From Oscillospiraceae bacterium (GTDB lineage: Bacteria; Bacillota; Clostridia; Oscillospirales; Ruminococcaceae), in assembly GCA_009781425.1 (NCBI GenBank), contig WQYC01000002.1, forward strand, positions 1 to 64,000: 64,000 nt of DNA, written 5' to 3'. The translations under genes were made by a program, and so were the position numbers. The stretch's first letter is position 1. Each line of letters starts with the position of its first letter. Positions 24,675 to 32,364 of the stretch are shown piece by piece. Below the pieces are notes generated by a model, which saw nothing but the letters and a program-made list of their open reading frames with translations, was not told the origin of the DNA and did not search any database.

Positions 24675-26078
24675 ATGATTCAAAACATTGACATTAGCAG
24701 GCTTATACCGCACCCAAACAACCCGCGCAAAAATTTAGGCGATTTAACTGAGCTCGCCGATAGCATCAAAGAAAACGGAATATTTCAGAACCTCACTGTC
24801 GTTCCGGTAGACGCTTCTGATTATGAAAAGAAAATCGCTATGAGAAAGAAATACACAGGCGACTATACAATCATAATCGGACACCGCCGGCACTCTGCCG
24901 CGAAGCACGCAGGACTTTCAGAAGTTCCCTGTGCGGTTACGCTCATTGACGAAAAGACGCAGCTGTCAACTATGCTATGCGAGAATATACAGCGCAGCGA
25001 TTTGACAATCATCGAGCAGGCTCAAGGATTTCAAATGATGCTTGACTTAGGAGAAACAACAAAGACTATATCCGAGAAAACAGGGTTTTCCGAAACGACT
25101 GTCCGTAAAAGGTTGTTTGTTGCTTCTCTCGACAAAAAGAAAGCGAATAGTGCATATGAGCGCGGTGCAACCCTCGATGATTATATAAAGCTGCAACAGA
25201 TTGACAACGCAAAAAAGCGCAACGAAGTATTAGAGTCAATCGGAACAAACAATTTTAACAACTCTTTTGCAAATGCTGTAGCAGAAGAAAAGCGTGAAAA
25301 AATTGCACCGCAAATCGTTGAGCAAATCAAAGAATTTGCAAAGCCGACAGAAAAGCTATTATGGGAGTTAAAAGGATATTCTTCTCGATATGAAATGAGA
25401 ATTTCATATACAGAATACGAAAAATCCGGGAAACTCGGTTTCAAGATTCCGACAAAATTTAAGCCCGATGAATACTTATATCACTTAGGAAAAAACTACA
25501 TTGATATTTACAAAAAAGATAAAAATATCAAAGTCGAAAAGAAAATGACAGAATTATCTCCGCAAGAACAAGAGGAAAAGCGTGAGTTTAGACGGAATTA
25601 TAAAGCATTAAAAGAAATGAGCGAAACTGCATATCAGCTTAGACTTGATTTTATAAAATCATTTTCAAAAAATCCAAAACTATTGCATGAACATTATGAA
25701 GCATTGTCATACTTTTCGTTTGCGGCAGTATGCTTGGGTAATAAACTCGAATTTAGTAATTATGCTTCATTAGAAGAAATATCTTTCAATGAATCATACT
25801 GGCAATTGTCATAGACTCGAAAAAAAGAGCTTTTAAAAGAAACTAAGGCTTCAGCGTTAAAGATTCTTTTAGTGTCGCTCTATTCAACAATGCAGGATAG
25901 CGGCGAGAACACATACTATTGCGGAAACGAAACCTCTGCGGAAAAACGAGGGTTTCATAAGGAAAATTCAAAACTTGACGCAATATATGATTGTTTTTGC
26001 GCACTCGGCTATCAGATGTCGGACGATGAGCGCGCGCTCAAGGACGGGACGCATGAGTTGTATACTAAAAATAAATAA
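24675..26078 (+). pseudogene. ParB-like nuclease/partition protein interrupted by an in-frame TAG
   Basis: The ATG at 24675 (MIQNIDISRLIPHPNNPRK) follows AAGGAAATACC and is the usual start. The N-terminal ParB/sulfiredoxin-like domain is intact: GHRRHSAAKHAGL and CENIQRSDLTIIEQAQGF, followed by a KorB-like HTH. The frame stops at TAG 25812-25814, then continues in the same frame to TAA 26076-26078 with the expected family C-terminus (GYQMSDDERALKDGTHELY). The downstream part has no ribosome binding site, so the TAG is a nonsense mutation or, less likely, a read-through site. The 379-residue truncated form may keep DNA binding. Confidence 0.8.
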
Positions 26079-26094
26079 AAATCAGAGGTAAAAT

Positions 26095-26964
26095 ATGGGG
26101 CGCAGAAGTAAAAATTATAATATCGAGGGTCAGCTGACGTTGTTTGATTTAGACATTTACAACAAGCAACATCAGTCGCCCGACGATTTCCTTGAGCTTC
26201 TGCGCCACGAAAACGTAAAGCTATACCGAACTAAAACGATTAAAGCGGGGAATCAACTTGAATGTGAAATTTTCCCGCTTTTCAATCCGCAAGAAAAAAT
26301 CAGAGCCAAAGAGCACGAAAAGAGCCGCGAAGCACAGAAAAACCTCAATCACAAGAATACTAAAAAGAATATTACCCGTCTGTCAAATGCGAATTTTACA
26401 TCGAGCGATTATTGGGGGACGTTCGGGTACGATGATAATAATTTACCTGCAACGCCGGAGGAAGCTTTAAAAGATGTCAAGAATTTTCTTCGCCGGCTTG
26501 CAAGATTACATAAAAAACAAGGTTTAGAATTCAAATATATTTACGTCACTGAGTTCAAGCATGATGGTGATGTCGTCAGAGCGCATCATCATATAATGAT
26601 GTCGGGAGGAATCAGCCGCGATGAAATCGAAAGCAAGTGGAACGGAGGCGCGTATCCGCAAACTCGACGCCTGCGTGTTAAGCACGACTGTGGGCTGAAC
26701 GGGATTGCGAATTATCTCGCTAAAGGAAAAAGCTACGAAAGATTTTGGGGGCACTCGAAGGGATTGAAGCAACCCAAAATTGATATTGCGGATAAAAAAA
26801 TCACGAAACGCCGCGCAGAAAAAATCGCATGGGACGAAAACTGCGTGCCCGAAATCTTTGAAAAACTGTATAAGGATTACGCTTTCAGAAGCGTAGAGGT
26901 GAAGCGGAGCGATTTTGTTTCGGGGGTTTATATATATGTGCAGATGTATAAAAGGAAGGAGTAA
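26095..26964 (+). CDS. HUH-type rolling-circle replication initiator (G2P/ORF2-like)
   Basis: The 289-residue protein contains the HUH metal motif in VRAHHHIMMSGG, preceded by the strand FKYIYVTEF (motif 1) and followed by GIANYLAKGKSYERF, where Tyr and Lys fit the Y-x-x-K catalytic motif 3. It resembles the replication-associated ORF2/G2P family. Such an enzyme nicks one strand at an origin. It is notable in a tailed dsDNA phage and may be the only replication initiator here: no DnaA-, helicase- or primase-like gene was recognised. The origin was not located. Confidence 0.8.
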   Translation: MGRRSKNYNIEGQLTLFDLDIYNKQHQSPDDFLELLRHENVKLYRTKTIKAGNQLECEIFPLFNPQEKIRAKEHEKSREAQKNLNHKNTKKNITRLSNANFTSSDYWGTFGYDDNNLPATPEEALKDVKNFLRRLARLHKKQGLEFKYIYVTEFKHDGDVVRAHHHIMMSGGISRDEIESKWNGGAYPQTRRLRVKHDCGLNGIANYLAKGKSYERFWGHSKGLKQPKIDIADKKITKRRAEKIAWDENCVPEIFEKLYKDYAFRSVEVKRSDFVSGVYIYVQMYKRKE

Positions 26965-26969
26965 TCAGA

Positions 26970-27428
26970 GTGAATTATTTTAAAGAAGCAGAATATATTT
27001 TGCAAAATTACCCTAAATTAAAAACAGCGTTACAGAATTTAAAACGAAGGCAAGGGCAGTTGATTGCCATTTCAACCCCGTCGTATAAAATGTCAGCGGA
27101 AACATCGCGAATAGGCGCAGGTTCAGCATATGTCAGCAACACAATTAATGATTTAGAGGAATTATCATATATAGCAAAAGAAATAAATGCAATCACATGG
27201 AAAATTCAAGAGATAGAAAATATACTTTCAGATATTGAAGACGACAAAAGAAAAATTATTGAAATGATATATTTTCAAAACCTAACACACGAAAAAGCGA
27301 TGAAAGATATTTATCTTAGCGGTAAAGCCTCATTTTACAGAAAAAAGAAAAAAGCAATTGAAGAATTTTCAATTCTTTATTTTGGCATATCAGCTCTTGA
27401 TTATATAATTAAAACGAGAAAAAAATGA
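26970..27428 (+). CDS. Phage late transcription regulator, sigma-70 region-4-like (ArpU/DUF1492 type)
   Basis: The start is GTG at 26970 with AAGGAAGGA upstream. The 152-residue protein has a helical N-terminal half and a C-terminal region (LSDIEDDKRKIIEMIYFQNLTHEKAM, then GKASFYRKKKKAIEEF) matching a sigma-like helix-turn-helix of ArpU-type regulators, which control late genes in Gram-positive phages. Its place just before the late promoter and terminase genes supports this role. Confidence 0.72.
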   Translation: MNYFKEAEYILQNYPKLKTALQNLKRRQGQLIAISTPSYKMSAETSRIGAGSAYVSNTINDLEELSYIAKEINAITWKIQEIENILSDIEDDKRKIIEMIYFQNLTHEKAMKDIYLSGKASFYRKKKKAIEEFSILYFGISALDYIIKTRKK

Positions 27429-27453
27429 GACGATTTGCGAGAAAAAATGAGAC

Positions 27454-27482
27454 TTTACATAACGCAAAATCTATGCTATTAT
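27454..27482 (+). promoter_or_regulatory. Candidate late promoter
   Basis: TTTACA (27454-27459), 17-base spacer, TATTAT (27477-27482). A perfect terminator hairpin begins only about 10 bases after the expected start site (27499), so full-length late transcripts would require antitermination. Confidence 0.6.
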
Positions 27483-27498
27483 ATATAAAGAAAGTTAT

Positions 27499-27525
27499 GG
27501 ACGGGAAAAATCCCGTCCTTTATTA
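27499..27525 (+). terminator. Terminator immediately after the late promoter
   Basis: GGACGGGA (27499-27506), AAAA loop, TCCCGTCC (27511-27518), then TTTATTAT. It ends the early operon after the sigma-like gene and would also stop the transcript of promoter 27454. Confidence 0.85.
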
Positions 27526-27765
27526 TATGCTTTCGAGTTTATCGGGCTCGTAATGGGTATTAAAATATCAACCACCTATATAAAACAATCTTTAATTTAT
27601 CATTATTATAAATCCATGAGGGCGGGGGTTGCCCGTCCGGCAGGGGGAGGGTTTCCCTCACCCATGAGGACGCGTTGACGGAGCTTTACTTTTTAAGAAG
27701 AGCACTTCCTCATTTTTTTCATACCCGAGAATAATAAAACAAACAAACGAATCGGAGGGATTCAA
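27526..27765. other. Non-coding region before the terminase genes
   Basis: 240 bases with no gene. It holds a GC-rich block (27615-27665) with GGGAGGG-TTT-CCCTC-type inverted repeats and two CCATGAGG direct repeats, inside otherwise AT-rich DNA. A packaging site or regulatory RNA is possible; nothing decisive is visible. Confidence 0.4.
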
Positions 27766-28350
27766 ATGCCGAAAAGAAAACGCGGAGGACAACCCGGTAA
27801 CAGGAACGCGAAAGGCAAAGGCGCACCGCCCAAAAATAGGAACGCTAAAGGTCACGGCGCGCCGAAAAAAAACAAGAACGCCGAAACTCACGGAGCGTAT
27901 AGCAAAGTTCATCTTGAAAATCTTTCCGCCGATGAAAGAGCGTACATAGAAAGCATTACTTTGGACGTGGAAGAAAATATGCTGAGGGAATTGCAAATTC
28001 TCAATGCAAAAGAGCGGGACTTAGCGGCAAAAATCAATAAATACGAGGACGACGAAATAGCTCTGCACGTTGAAAAAGAAATCGTGACGGAAACAGACAA
28101 AGGCGAAGTTACGCAGACTTTCAAATCAAGCTCACTTGAAATCGTAATGAAACTTAATGCGGAGTACAGCAAGACGCACGGAAGGATTTTAAAGCTGATT
28201 GATTCCATGCGAGCTTATGCAATCGACTGCAAGCGTCTTGATTTTGATAAGCGTAAGCACGAATTTAACAAGCAGCGTGCTAAAGGCGCATTTAATATAA
28301 ACCCAGATACTGATGAAATCGAAGACAGCTACGAAGATGAAACAGAATAG
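27766..28350 (+). CDS. Phage terminase small subunit-like protein
   Basis: The 194-residue protein opens with the basic Gly/Asn repeat typical of a Firmicutes terminase small subunit family (GGQPGNRNAKG, PKNRNAKGHGAP) followed by ETHGAYSK, then a long helical region and an acidic tail. The repeats probably bind DNA. It is the first gene of the late operon, preceded by CGGAGGG. A second, Nu1-type small subunit follows at 28520, so its exact role is unclear. Confidence 0.75.
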   Translation: MPKRKRGGQPGNRNAKGKGAPPKNRNAKGHGAPKKNKNAETHGAYSKVHLENLSADERAYIESITLDVEENMLRELQILNAKERDLAAKINKYEDDEIALHVEKEIVTETDKGEVTQTFKSSSLEIVMKLNAEYSKTHGRILKLIDSMRAYAIDCKRLDFDKRKHEFNKQRAKGAFNINPDTDEIEDSYEDETE

Positions 28351-28519
28351 AGCCCCGAAGCGTTTTAGGTACTTTGGGTCGTTTTAATGTTGTTGAGGGT
28401 TCGTCGACCCCAAGGGTAGCTCAGATACGAAAAAATTTAAACTACTTCCGTGGGGATTGCGGGGGAAATGCAATAGGGGGGATTTATGAAACGGTGTGGG
28501 GGACAAGGGGGTATGTATT
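28351..28519 (+). other. Intergenic region with possible cos site
   Basis: About 170 bases between the two small terminase genes with GGGTCG ... CGACCC inverted repeats (28376-28411), a GTCGAC centre and G-rich runs. In lambda-type phages cos lies just upstream of Nu1, the same place. A 15-codon ORF at 28486 with AGGGGGG upstream overlaps the Nu1 start and could couple its translation. Confidence 0.35.
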
Positions 28520-29029
28520 TTGACTTTATATAGTGTGAAATCGGTTGCGCTGGTTTTGAATTTGAGCAAAAGGCGCGTGCGGCAGTTGAAAGACGAGGGA
28601 ATCATTGAGGAGTATAAAAGCGCTTCGGGATTGTATGACCTTATTCCGACTGTGCAGAAATATATTAATTTTATTAGAAGCGGCAAGCCTGACGGTGAGG
28701 GTGGTGTAAACTATCACACTGAGCGGGCTTTATTTATGAAGGCAAAGCGGCAAGATATTGAGTTTGATTTGGGGCTGAAAGAAGGAAATTTACATACTTC
28801 TGAGGACGTAGAAGCGGTTATCGTGGGTATGCTGATAAATTTTAAGAGCAGGCTTTCGGCTATGCCTGCGAAGCTGTCGCCTGTGCTTTCAAAGAAGAGC
28901 GATAAAGCGGAGATTAGCAGAATTATTAAAGAAGCTTGCGACGAGGCGTTAAACGAGTTGTCGGACTTTGAAAGTCTGTTTATAAATGAGGTTATAGAAG
29001 ATGAAAAAAGCGACGCTGAAGTTATTTAA
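28520..29029 (+). CDS. Terminase small subunit, Nu1-like
   Basis: The TTG at 28520 (reading MTLYSVKSVALVLNLS) follows AAGGGGG and fits the family start better than the GTG at 28496. The about 169-residue protein has an N-terminal winged HTH (LNLSKRRVRQLKDEGII), a coiled middle and FKSRLSAMPAKLSP, the typical gpNu1 C-terminal region that contacts the large subunit. It would recognise the packaging site. It overlaps terL by 29 bases, the usual lambda arrangement. Confidence 0.82.
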   Translation: MTLYSVKSVALVLNLSKRRVRQLKDEGIIEEYKSASGLYDLIPTVQKYINFIRSGKPDGEGGVNYHTERALFMKAKRQDIEFDLGLKEGNLHTSEDVEAVIVGMLINFKSRLSAMPAKLSPVLSKKSDKAEISRIIKEACDEALNELSDFESLFINEVIEDEKSDAEVI

Positions 29030-30830
29030 AAAAATATTTCTTACATTAAAGCCGCCGCCGGATATGACGCTTGCTGAGTGGGCGGATGAATATCGCGTGT
29101 TGTCACAAAAGACTTCTGCCGCGCCGGGTAAGTGGAAAACGTCAAAAGCACCTTATCAAAAGGAAATAATGAACGCGATTTCGGACATAGGAGTTCACAA
29201 AGTCGTAGTTATGTCGGCGGCACAAATAGGGAAAACTGACGGATTTATACTTAATCCGATTGGTTATTTCATGGATTATGACCCTTGCCCCATTATGGTT
29301 ATGCACCCCGATTTGCAAAGAGCAGAGGAATTCAGCAAAACTCGGCTGACGTCAATGCTTCGTGATACTCCTGTGCTTCGTGATAAAGTAAACGACAAGA
29401 CACGCAATAGCGGAAACACGATTTTGCACAAGGAATTCCCCGGCGGTTATGTTGCTATTGTCGGTGCGAACTCGGCGGCAGGGCTAAGCAGTCGCCCTGT
29501 GCGAATATTGCTTGCTGATGAAGTTGACAGATACCCTACTTCAGCCGGATTAGAAGGCGACCCGCTTTTACTTGCGTCAAAGCGTTTAACCACGTTTTGG
29601 AATAGAAAAGAAGTATTTATTTCAACACCTACAATTAAAGGTATATCACTTATTGAAATTGAATTTGAGAACAGCACACAGGAAACATGGAACGTTCCCT
29701 GCCCCGACTGCGGCGAGTTTCAGCCGCTTGAATGGGCACAAGTAAGCTTCGATAAAGAGAACCTTGACGAAATTAATTATATTTGCGCTTATTGCGGTTC
29801 GGTTAATTCCGAAATTGCATGGAAAGAAAAGTTCACAAGCGGCAAGTTTATTGCGAAGTTCCCCGAACGAAAAACGCGCGGTTTTTACCTTAATAGCTTC
29901 GCTTCGCTTTTTGTAGAGTGGAAAGAAATAGTTGAAAAGTTTCTTATAGCGAATAAGGAAGCTAAAAAAAGAAATTTTGAAAAGATGAAAGCATGGACTA
30001 ATACCGAAATGGGGCAGGTTTGGGAAGAGGAAGGCGATAAGCTTGAACCTGATGAGTTGTACAACCGCCGCGAGAAATATAACGCGGAAGTACCCGAAGA
30101 TGTTTTATGTCTTACCGCCGGAATTGATACACAGGACGACCGTTTCGTTGTTGAAGTCGTCGGGTGGGGTGAGGAAAAGGAATCGTGGGGAATTATTTAT
30201 AAAAAAATTTACGGTGATTTAAAACAGCATAAAGTATGGAACGACTTAGACACTTTTTTAAATCAGACGTTCACCCGCGCTGACGGAGCGAAGCTAAAAA
30301 TTATCTGCGCTTGCATGGACACGGGCGGACACTTTACAAACGAGGTTTATAAATTCTGTAAACCGCGATACACACGCGGAATACGTGCAATTAAAGGCGG
30401 TAACACCGGATATGGAAAGCCATTTATTCCTAAACCGTCTAAAAGCAATAATGTAGGAGTTCTTCTTTGGACGCTCGGAGTTGATACCGGAAAGGCATTT
30501 ATATATTCGCAGCTTGCTATTACTGAAGAGGGAGCTAACTACTGCCACTTCCCTAAAGGTAATAAAAACGAAGACACCGCAGGATATGACGAAGAATATT
30601 TCAAAGGCTTAACATCTGAACACAGGGTTACGAGATATAAACGAGGCAGAGCACAGTATGTTTGGGAACTTAAAAATAAAAGCTACAGGCGCAATGAGCC
30701 TCTCGATTGCCGAAACTACAACTTGGCGGCGTTAGAGATTTCGGGTATTGTATTAAAGAAAGAAGAAGCAAATAACAAAACACCACAAACAAAAAAGAAA
30801 GGCAGAAGTATCCGAGGCGGAATAAAATAA
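29001..30830 (+). CDS. Terminase large subunit, lambda GpA family
   Basis: The 609-residue protein starts with PPPDMTLAEWADEYRVLS and has the ATPase region VVVMSAAQIGKT (deviant Walker A), LLADEVDRYP (Walker B) and STPTIKG. A zinc ribbon (CPDC ... CAYC) and the nuclease domain (AGIDTQDDRFVVEVVGWG; ACMDTGGH) follow. It pumps and cuts DNA at cos. GAGG precedes the ATG. Immediately after its stop comes the first copy of the duplicated regulatory cassette. Confidence 0.95.
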   Translation: MKKATLKLFKKIFLTLKPPPDMTLAEWADEYRVLSQKTSAAPGKWKTSKAPYQKEIMNAISDIGVHKVVVMSAAQIGKTDGFILNPIGYFMDYDPCPIMVMHPDLQRAEEFSKTRLTSMLRDTPVLRDKVNDKTRNSGNTILHKEFPGGYVAIVGANSAAGLSSRPVRILLADEVDRYPTSAGLEGDPLLLASKRLTTFWNRKEVFISTPTIKGISLIEIEFENSTQETWNVPCPDCGEFQPLEWAQVSFDKENLDEINYICAYCGSVNSEIAWKEKFTSGKFIAKFPERKTRGFYLNSFASLFVEWKEIVEKFLIANKEAKKRNFEKMKAWTNTEMGQVWEEEGDKLEPDELYNRREKYNAEVPEDVLCLTAGIDTQDDRFVVEVVGWGEEKESWGIIYKKIYGDLKQHKVWNDLDTFLNQTFTRADGAKLKIICACMDTGGHFTNEVYKFCKPRYTRGIRAIKGGNTGYGKPFIPKPSKSNNVGVLLWTLGVDTGKAFIYSQLAITEEGANYCHFPKGNKNEDTAGYDEEYFKGLTSEHRVTRYKRGRAQYVWELKNKSYRRNEPLDCRNYNLAALEISGIVLKKEEANNKTPQTKKKGRSIRGGIK

Positions 30831-30834
30831 AATA

Positions 30835-30873
30835 TTTCACACAACTTTCACACAAAACCTCTTGACATTATGT
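30835..30873 (+). repeat. Dispersed repeat upstream of cassette promoter, copy 1
   Basis: Starts TTTCACACAACTTTCACA and runs into the -35 of the promoter. It differs from the copy at 46050-46088 at one base. Both copies start within 10 bases of the stop of a late structural gene. Confidence 0.85.
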
Positions 30874-30905
30874 CTTGCATGAAATATAATATATGTAAGA
30901 CATAA
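30862..30905 (+). promoter_or_regulatory. Cassette 1 promoter with operator-like inverted repeat
   Basis: TTGACA (30862-30867), 17-base spacer, TATAAT (30885-30890). TTATGTCTT (30868-30876) and AAGACATAA (30897-30905) form a perfect 9-bp inverted repeat around the -10. It is a good candidate for autoregulation by the ribbon-helix-helix gene that follows. Confidence 0.8.
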
Positions 30906-30919
30906 AGTGAGGTGATGAA

Positions 30920-31093
30920 TTGAGTCCAAGAACAGGTCGACCAAAGGGCGAAAATCCTATATTCAAAAGTCTTACAATTCGGCTCGATACAAAAACCGAA
31001 AAAATACTTAATAAGTATTGTGAGGAAAATCAAGTTAGCCGTGCAGAAGCTATAAGGCGAGGGATTCACCTAATCGGTCAGCAAAAGAAATAA
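30920..31093 (+). CDS. Arc/CopG-like ribbon-helix-helix repressor, cassette 1
   Basis: A 57-residue ORF missed by the track because of size and a TTG start (30920) with GAGGTGATGAA upstream. The strand FKSLTIRLD, followed by two helices ending SRAEAIRRGIHLI, is the classical ribbon-helix-helix fold, preceded by a basic TGRPKGENP tail. These small dimeric repressors bind inverted repeats in their own promoter; a 9-bp inverted repeat is present 15 bases upstream. The 3' end overlaps the terminator of a minus-strand ncRNA. Confidence 0.8.
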   Translation: MSPRTGRPKGENPIFKSLTIRLDTKTEKILNKYCEENQVSRAEAIRRGIHLIGQQKK

Positions 31094-31160
31094 GAGCAAC
31101 GCTCCACCTTGGACAGTTTAGCGTTACTCTTATCAACCCGACAGAGTTTCCTCTATCTGA
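31083..31160 (-). ncRNA. Antisense small RNA, cassette 1 (sar-like)
   Basis: About 75 bases between a minus-strand consensus promoter (31194-31166) and a terminator: AAGAGTAACGCT (31131-31120) pairs over 12 positions with AGCGTTGCTCTT (31103-31092), one G-U pair, then ATTTCTTTT. A small AGAG-GAAA-CTCT tetraloop hairpin lies near the 5' end. The plus-strand version of the long stem has a C/A mismatch, so the minus strand is the one that folds. It is antisense to the RHH 3' end and the cargo leader. The copy at 46548 has compensatory stem changes but a different loop. Confidence 0.7.
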
Positions 31161-31223
31161 AATCCATTATATCAGATAGAGAAGCTCCTGTCAAGTATTA
31201 AAATTTGAAAAGGAGTTTTTATT
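31151..31223 (+). promoter_or_regulatory. Structured mRNA leader hiding the cargo ribosome binding site, cassette 1
   Basis: Two adjacent plus-strand hairpins. The first is CTCTATCTGA (31151-31160) with TCAGATAGAG (31172-31181). The second pairs AAGCTCCT (31182-31189) with AGGAGTTT (31211-31218), which is the Shine-Dalgarno of the gene at 31224. The leader is nearly identical at 46617-46689, so cargo translation is probably restrained in both cassettes. Confidence 0.6.
31166..31194 (-). promoter_or_regulatory. Promoter of antisense RNA, cassette 1
   Basis: On the minus strand TTGACA (31194-31189), 17-base spacer, TATAAT (31171-31166): fully consensus. The same promoter is conserved at 46632-46660. 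Confidence 0.82.
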
Positions 31224-31679
31224 ATGGAAAAAAGAACCGTAAATAAAAAGACAAATCGCAAAACACAATCTTGTGATAAAATTATAAATTTTAACAGAAC
31301 CACACGCGAAAATAGCCCCCAATTATTTATTGAAAAAGGCGGTATTTTAAAAACATTGAATTCATTAGGCGTTACTGTATATTTTACACAACCCAATAGT
31401 GTACATTTAAAAATGGACGGTGAACAAAAATATGCTATATTGACCAGAAGACACGATACTGGATTTTATTCAATATATATAAGTAATAAGTTATCTTTTA
31501 AAAAAACACAAACCGCATTATGTCACGAACTTGGACACATAGTATTAGGACATTTAAGCAATGAAAAATACTATAAAATGACAACAGAGCAAAGAGAAGA
31601 TGAAGCCGATAAATTTACATCATTTATGATGCCGTATATTTTCGAGCCGAAATATCGATATAGAGGTGAAAATGTCTAA
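31224..31679 (+). CDS. ImmA/IrrE-like metallopeptidase, cassette 1 cargo
   Basis: The 151-residue protein has a basic N-terminus and the zinc-protease motif CHELGH (H-E-x-x-H in ALCHELGHIVLGH), with REDEADKFTSFMM downstream as the likely third-ligand helix. This is the DUF955/ImmA family whose known phage and ICE members cut XRE repressors. It differs from the ImmA at 16607. Expression from its own cassette, under an RHH gene and antisense RNA, suggests a separate repressor-inactivating role (inference). AAAGGAG is the ribosome binding site, placed in a hairpin. Confidence 0.8.
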   Translation: MEKRTVNKKTNRKTQSCDKIINFNRTTRENSPQLFIEKGGILKTLNSLGVTVYFTQPNSVHLKMDGEQKYAILTRRHDTGFYSIYISNKLSFKKTQTALCHELGHIVLGHLSNEKYYKMTTEQREDEADKFTSFMMPYIFEPKYRYRGENV

Positions 31680-32316
31680 ATTAATTGATTTAACAGGTCA
31701 GCGGTTCGGGCGGCTTACAGTTGTAAGCCGCGCCGAAAATGCTAAATGCAGGGTAGCAAGATGGAAATGTTTATGCGTTTGCGGAAATACTACATTTACC
31801 AGAAACGACTATCTTATAAAAGGCAAAACTAAAAGTTGCGGGTGTTTAGGCAGCGAACTCGCAAGTAAACGAATGAAACAAAATCCTATTAACAAGAGCC
31901 ATAATAAATCAAAATCACGAATATATAATATTTGGAGTACAATAAAACAACGGACAACAGACCCAAACCATAAAGAATATCATAATTATGGCGAACGCGG
32001 AATTATAATGCATAAAGAATGGTTCAATAGCTTTCAATCGTTTTATGATTGGTCTATACAGAACGGTTATAAAGAAAACTTATGTAATGACCGTAAACAA
32101 AACAACGGTAATTATTCACCGGACAATTGCAGGTGGATAACCAATAAAGAAAACTGTAATAATAAAAGAAATAACCGATACATAACAATTAGGGAAGAAA
32201 CAAAAACACTTTCACAATGGGCAGAAATTTATAAAATTAATTACTTTACTGTATATTCACGAATAAAACGCGGTTGGAACGAAATTGAAGCCCTAACGAC
32301 ACCAGTTAGAAAATAA
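31672..32316 (+). CDS. Phage zinc-ribbon/AP2-HNH-like DNA-binding protein
   Basis: The ATG at 31672 follows AGAGG. The 214-residue protein has an N-terminal GQRFGRLTVVSR start, a zinc site (CLCVCG, then SCGCLG), and the typical IYNIWSTIKQRT ... YHNYGERGI ... FYDW ... NNGNYSPDNCRWIT segment of a large phage family related to homing-endonuclease DNA-binding modules. A clear HNH triad is not visible, so nuclease activity is uncertain. The end NTRYITIRE-like plus SQWAEIYKINYFTVYSRI is a helix-turn-helix repeat of such proteins. It may be a selfish or DNA-targeting gene in the cassette. Confidence 0.65.
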   Translation: MSKLIDLTGQRFGRLTVVSRAENAKCRVARWKCLCVCGNTTFTRNDYLIKGKTKSCGCLGSELASKRMKQNPINKSHNKSKSRIYNIWSTIKQRTTDPNHKEYHNYGERGIIMHKEWFNSFQSFYDWSIQNGYKENLCNDRKQNNGNYSPDNCRWITNKENCNNKRNNRYITIREETKTLSQWAEIYKINYFTVYSRIKRGWNEIEALTTPVRK

Positions 32317-32317
32317 A

Positions 32318-32345
32318 TAAAAAGCACTCGCAAGGGTGCTTTTAT
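32318..32345 (+). terminator. Terminator of cassette 1
   Basis: AAAAGCAC ... GTGCTTTT hairpin followed by ATAAT, directly after the stop at 32316. It closes the cassette before the next structural gene. Confidence 0.75.
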
Positions 32346-32364
32346 AATGCAAAAGGAGCATTAT

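Noticed and set aside
25812-25814. TAG as a recoded sense codon across the phage
   Set aside because: Other genes here end in TAG where extension would be unreasonable, including the host pyrB and the small early ORFs; a single-gene nonsense change is simpler.
31092-31131. Plus-strand terminator after the cassette 1 repressor gene
   Set aside because: On the plus strand the stem has a C/A mismatch (two in cassette 2) and no T tract; the structure is better as a minus-strand terminator.
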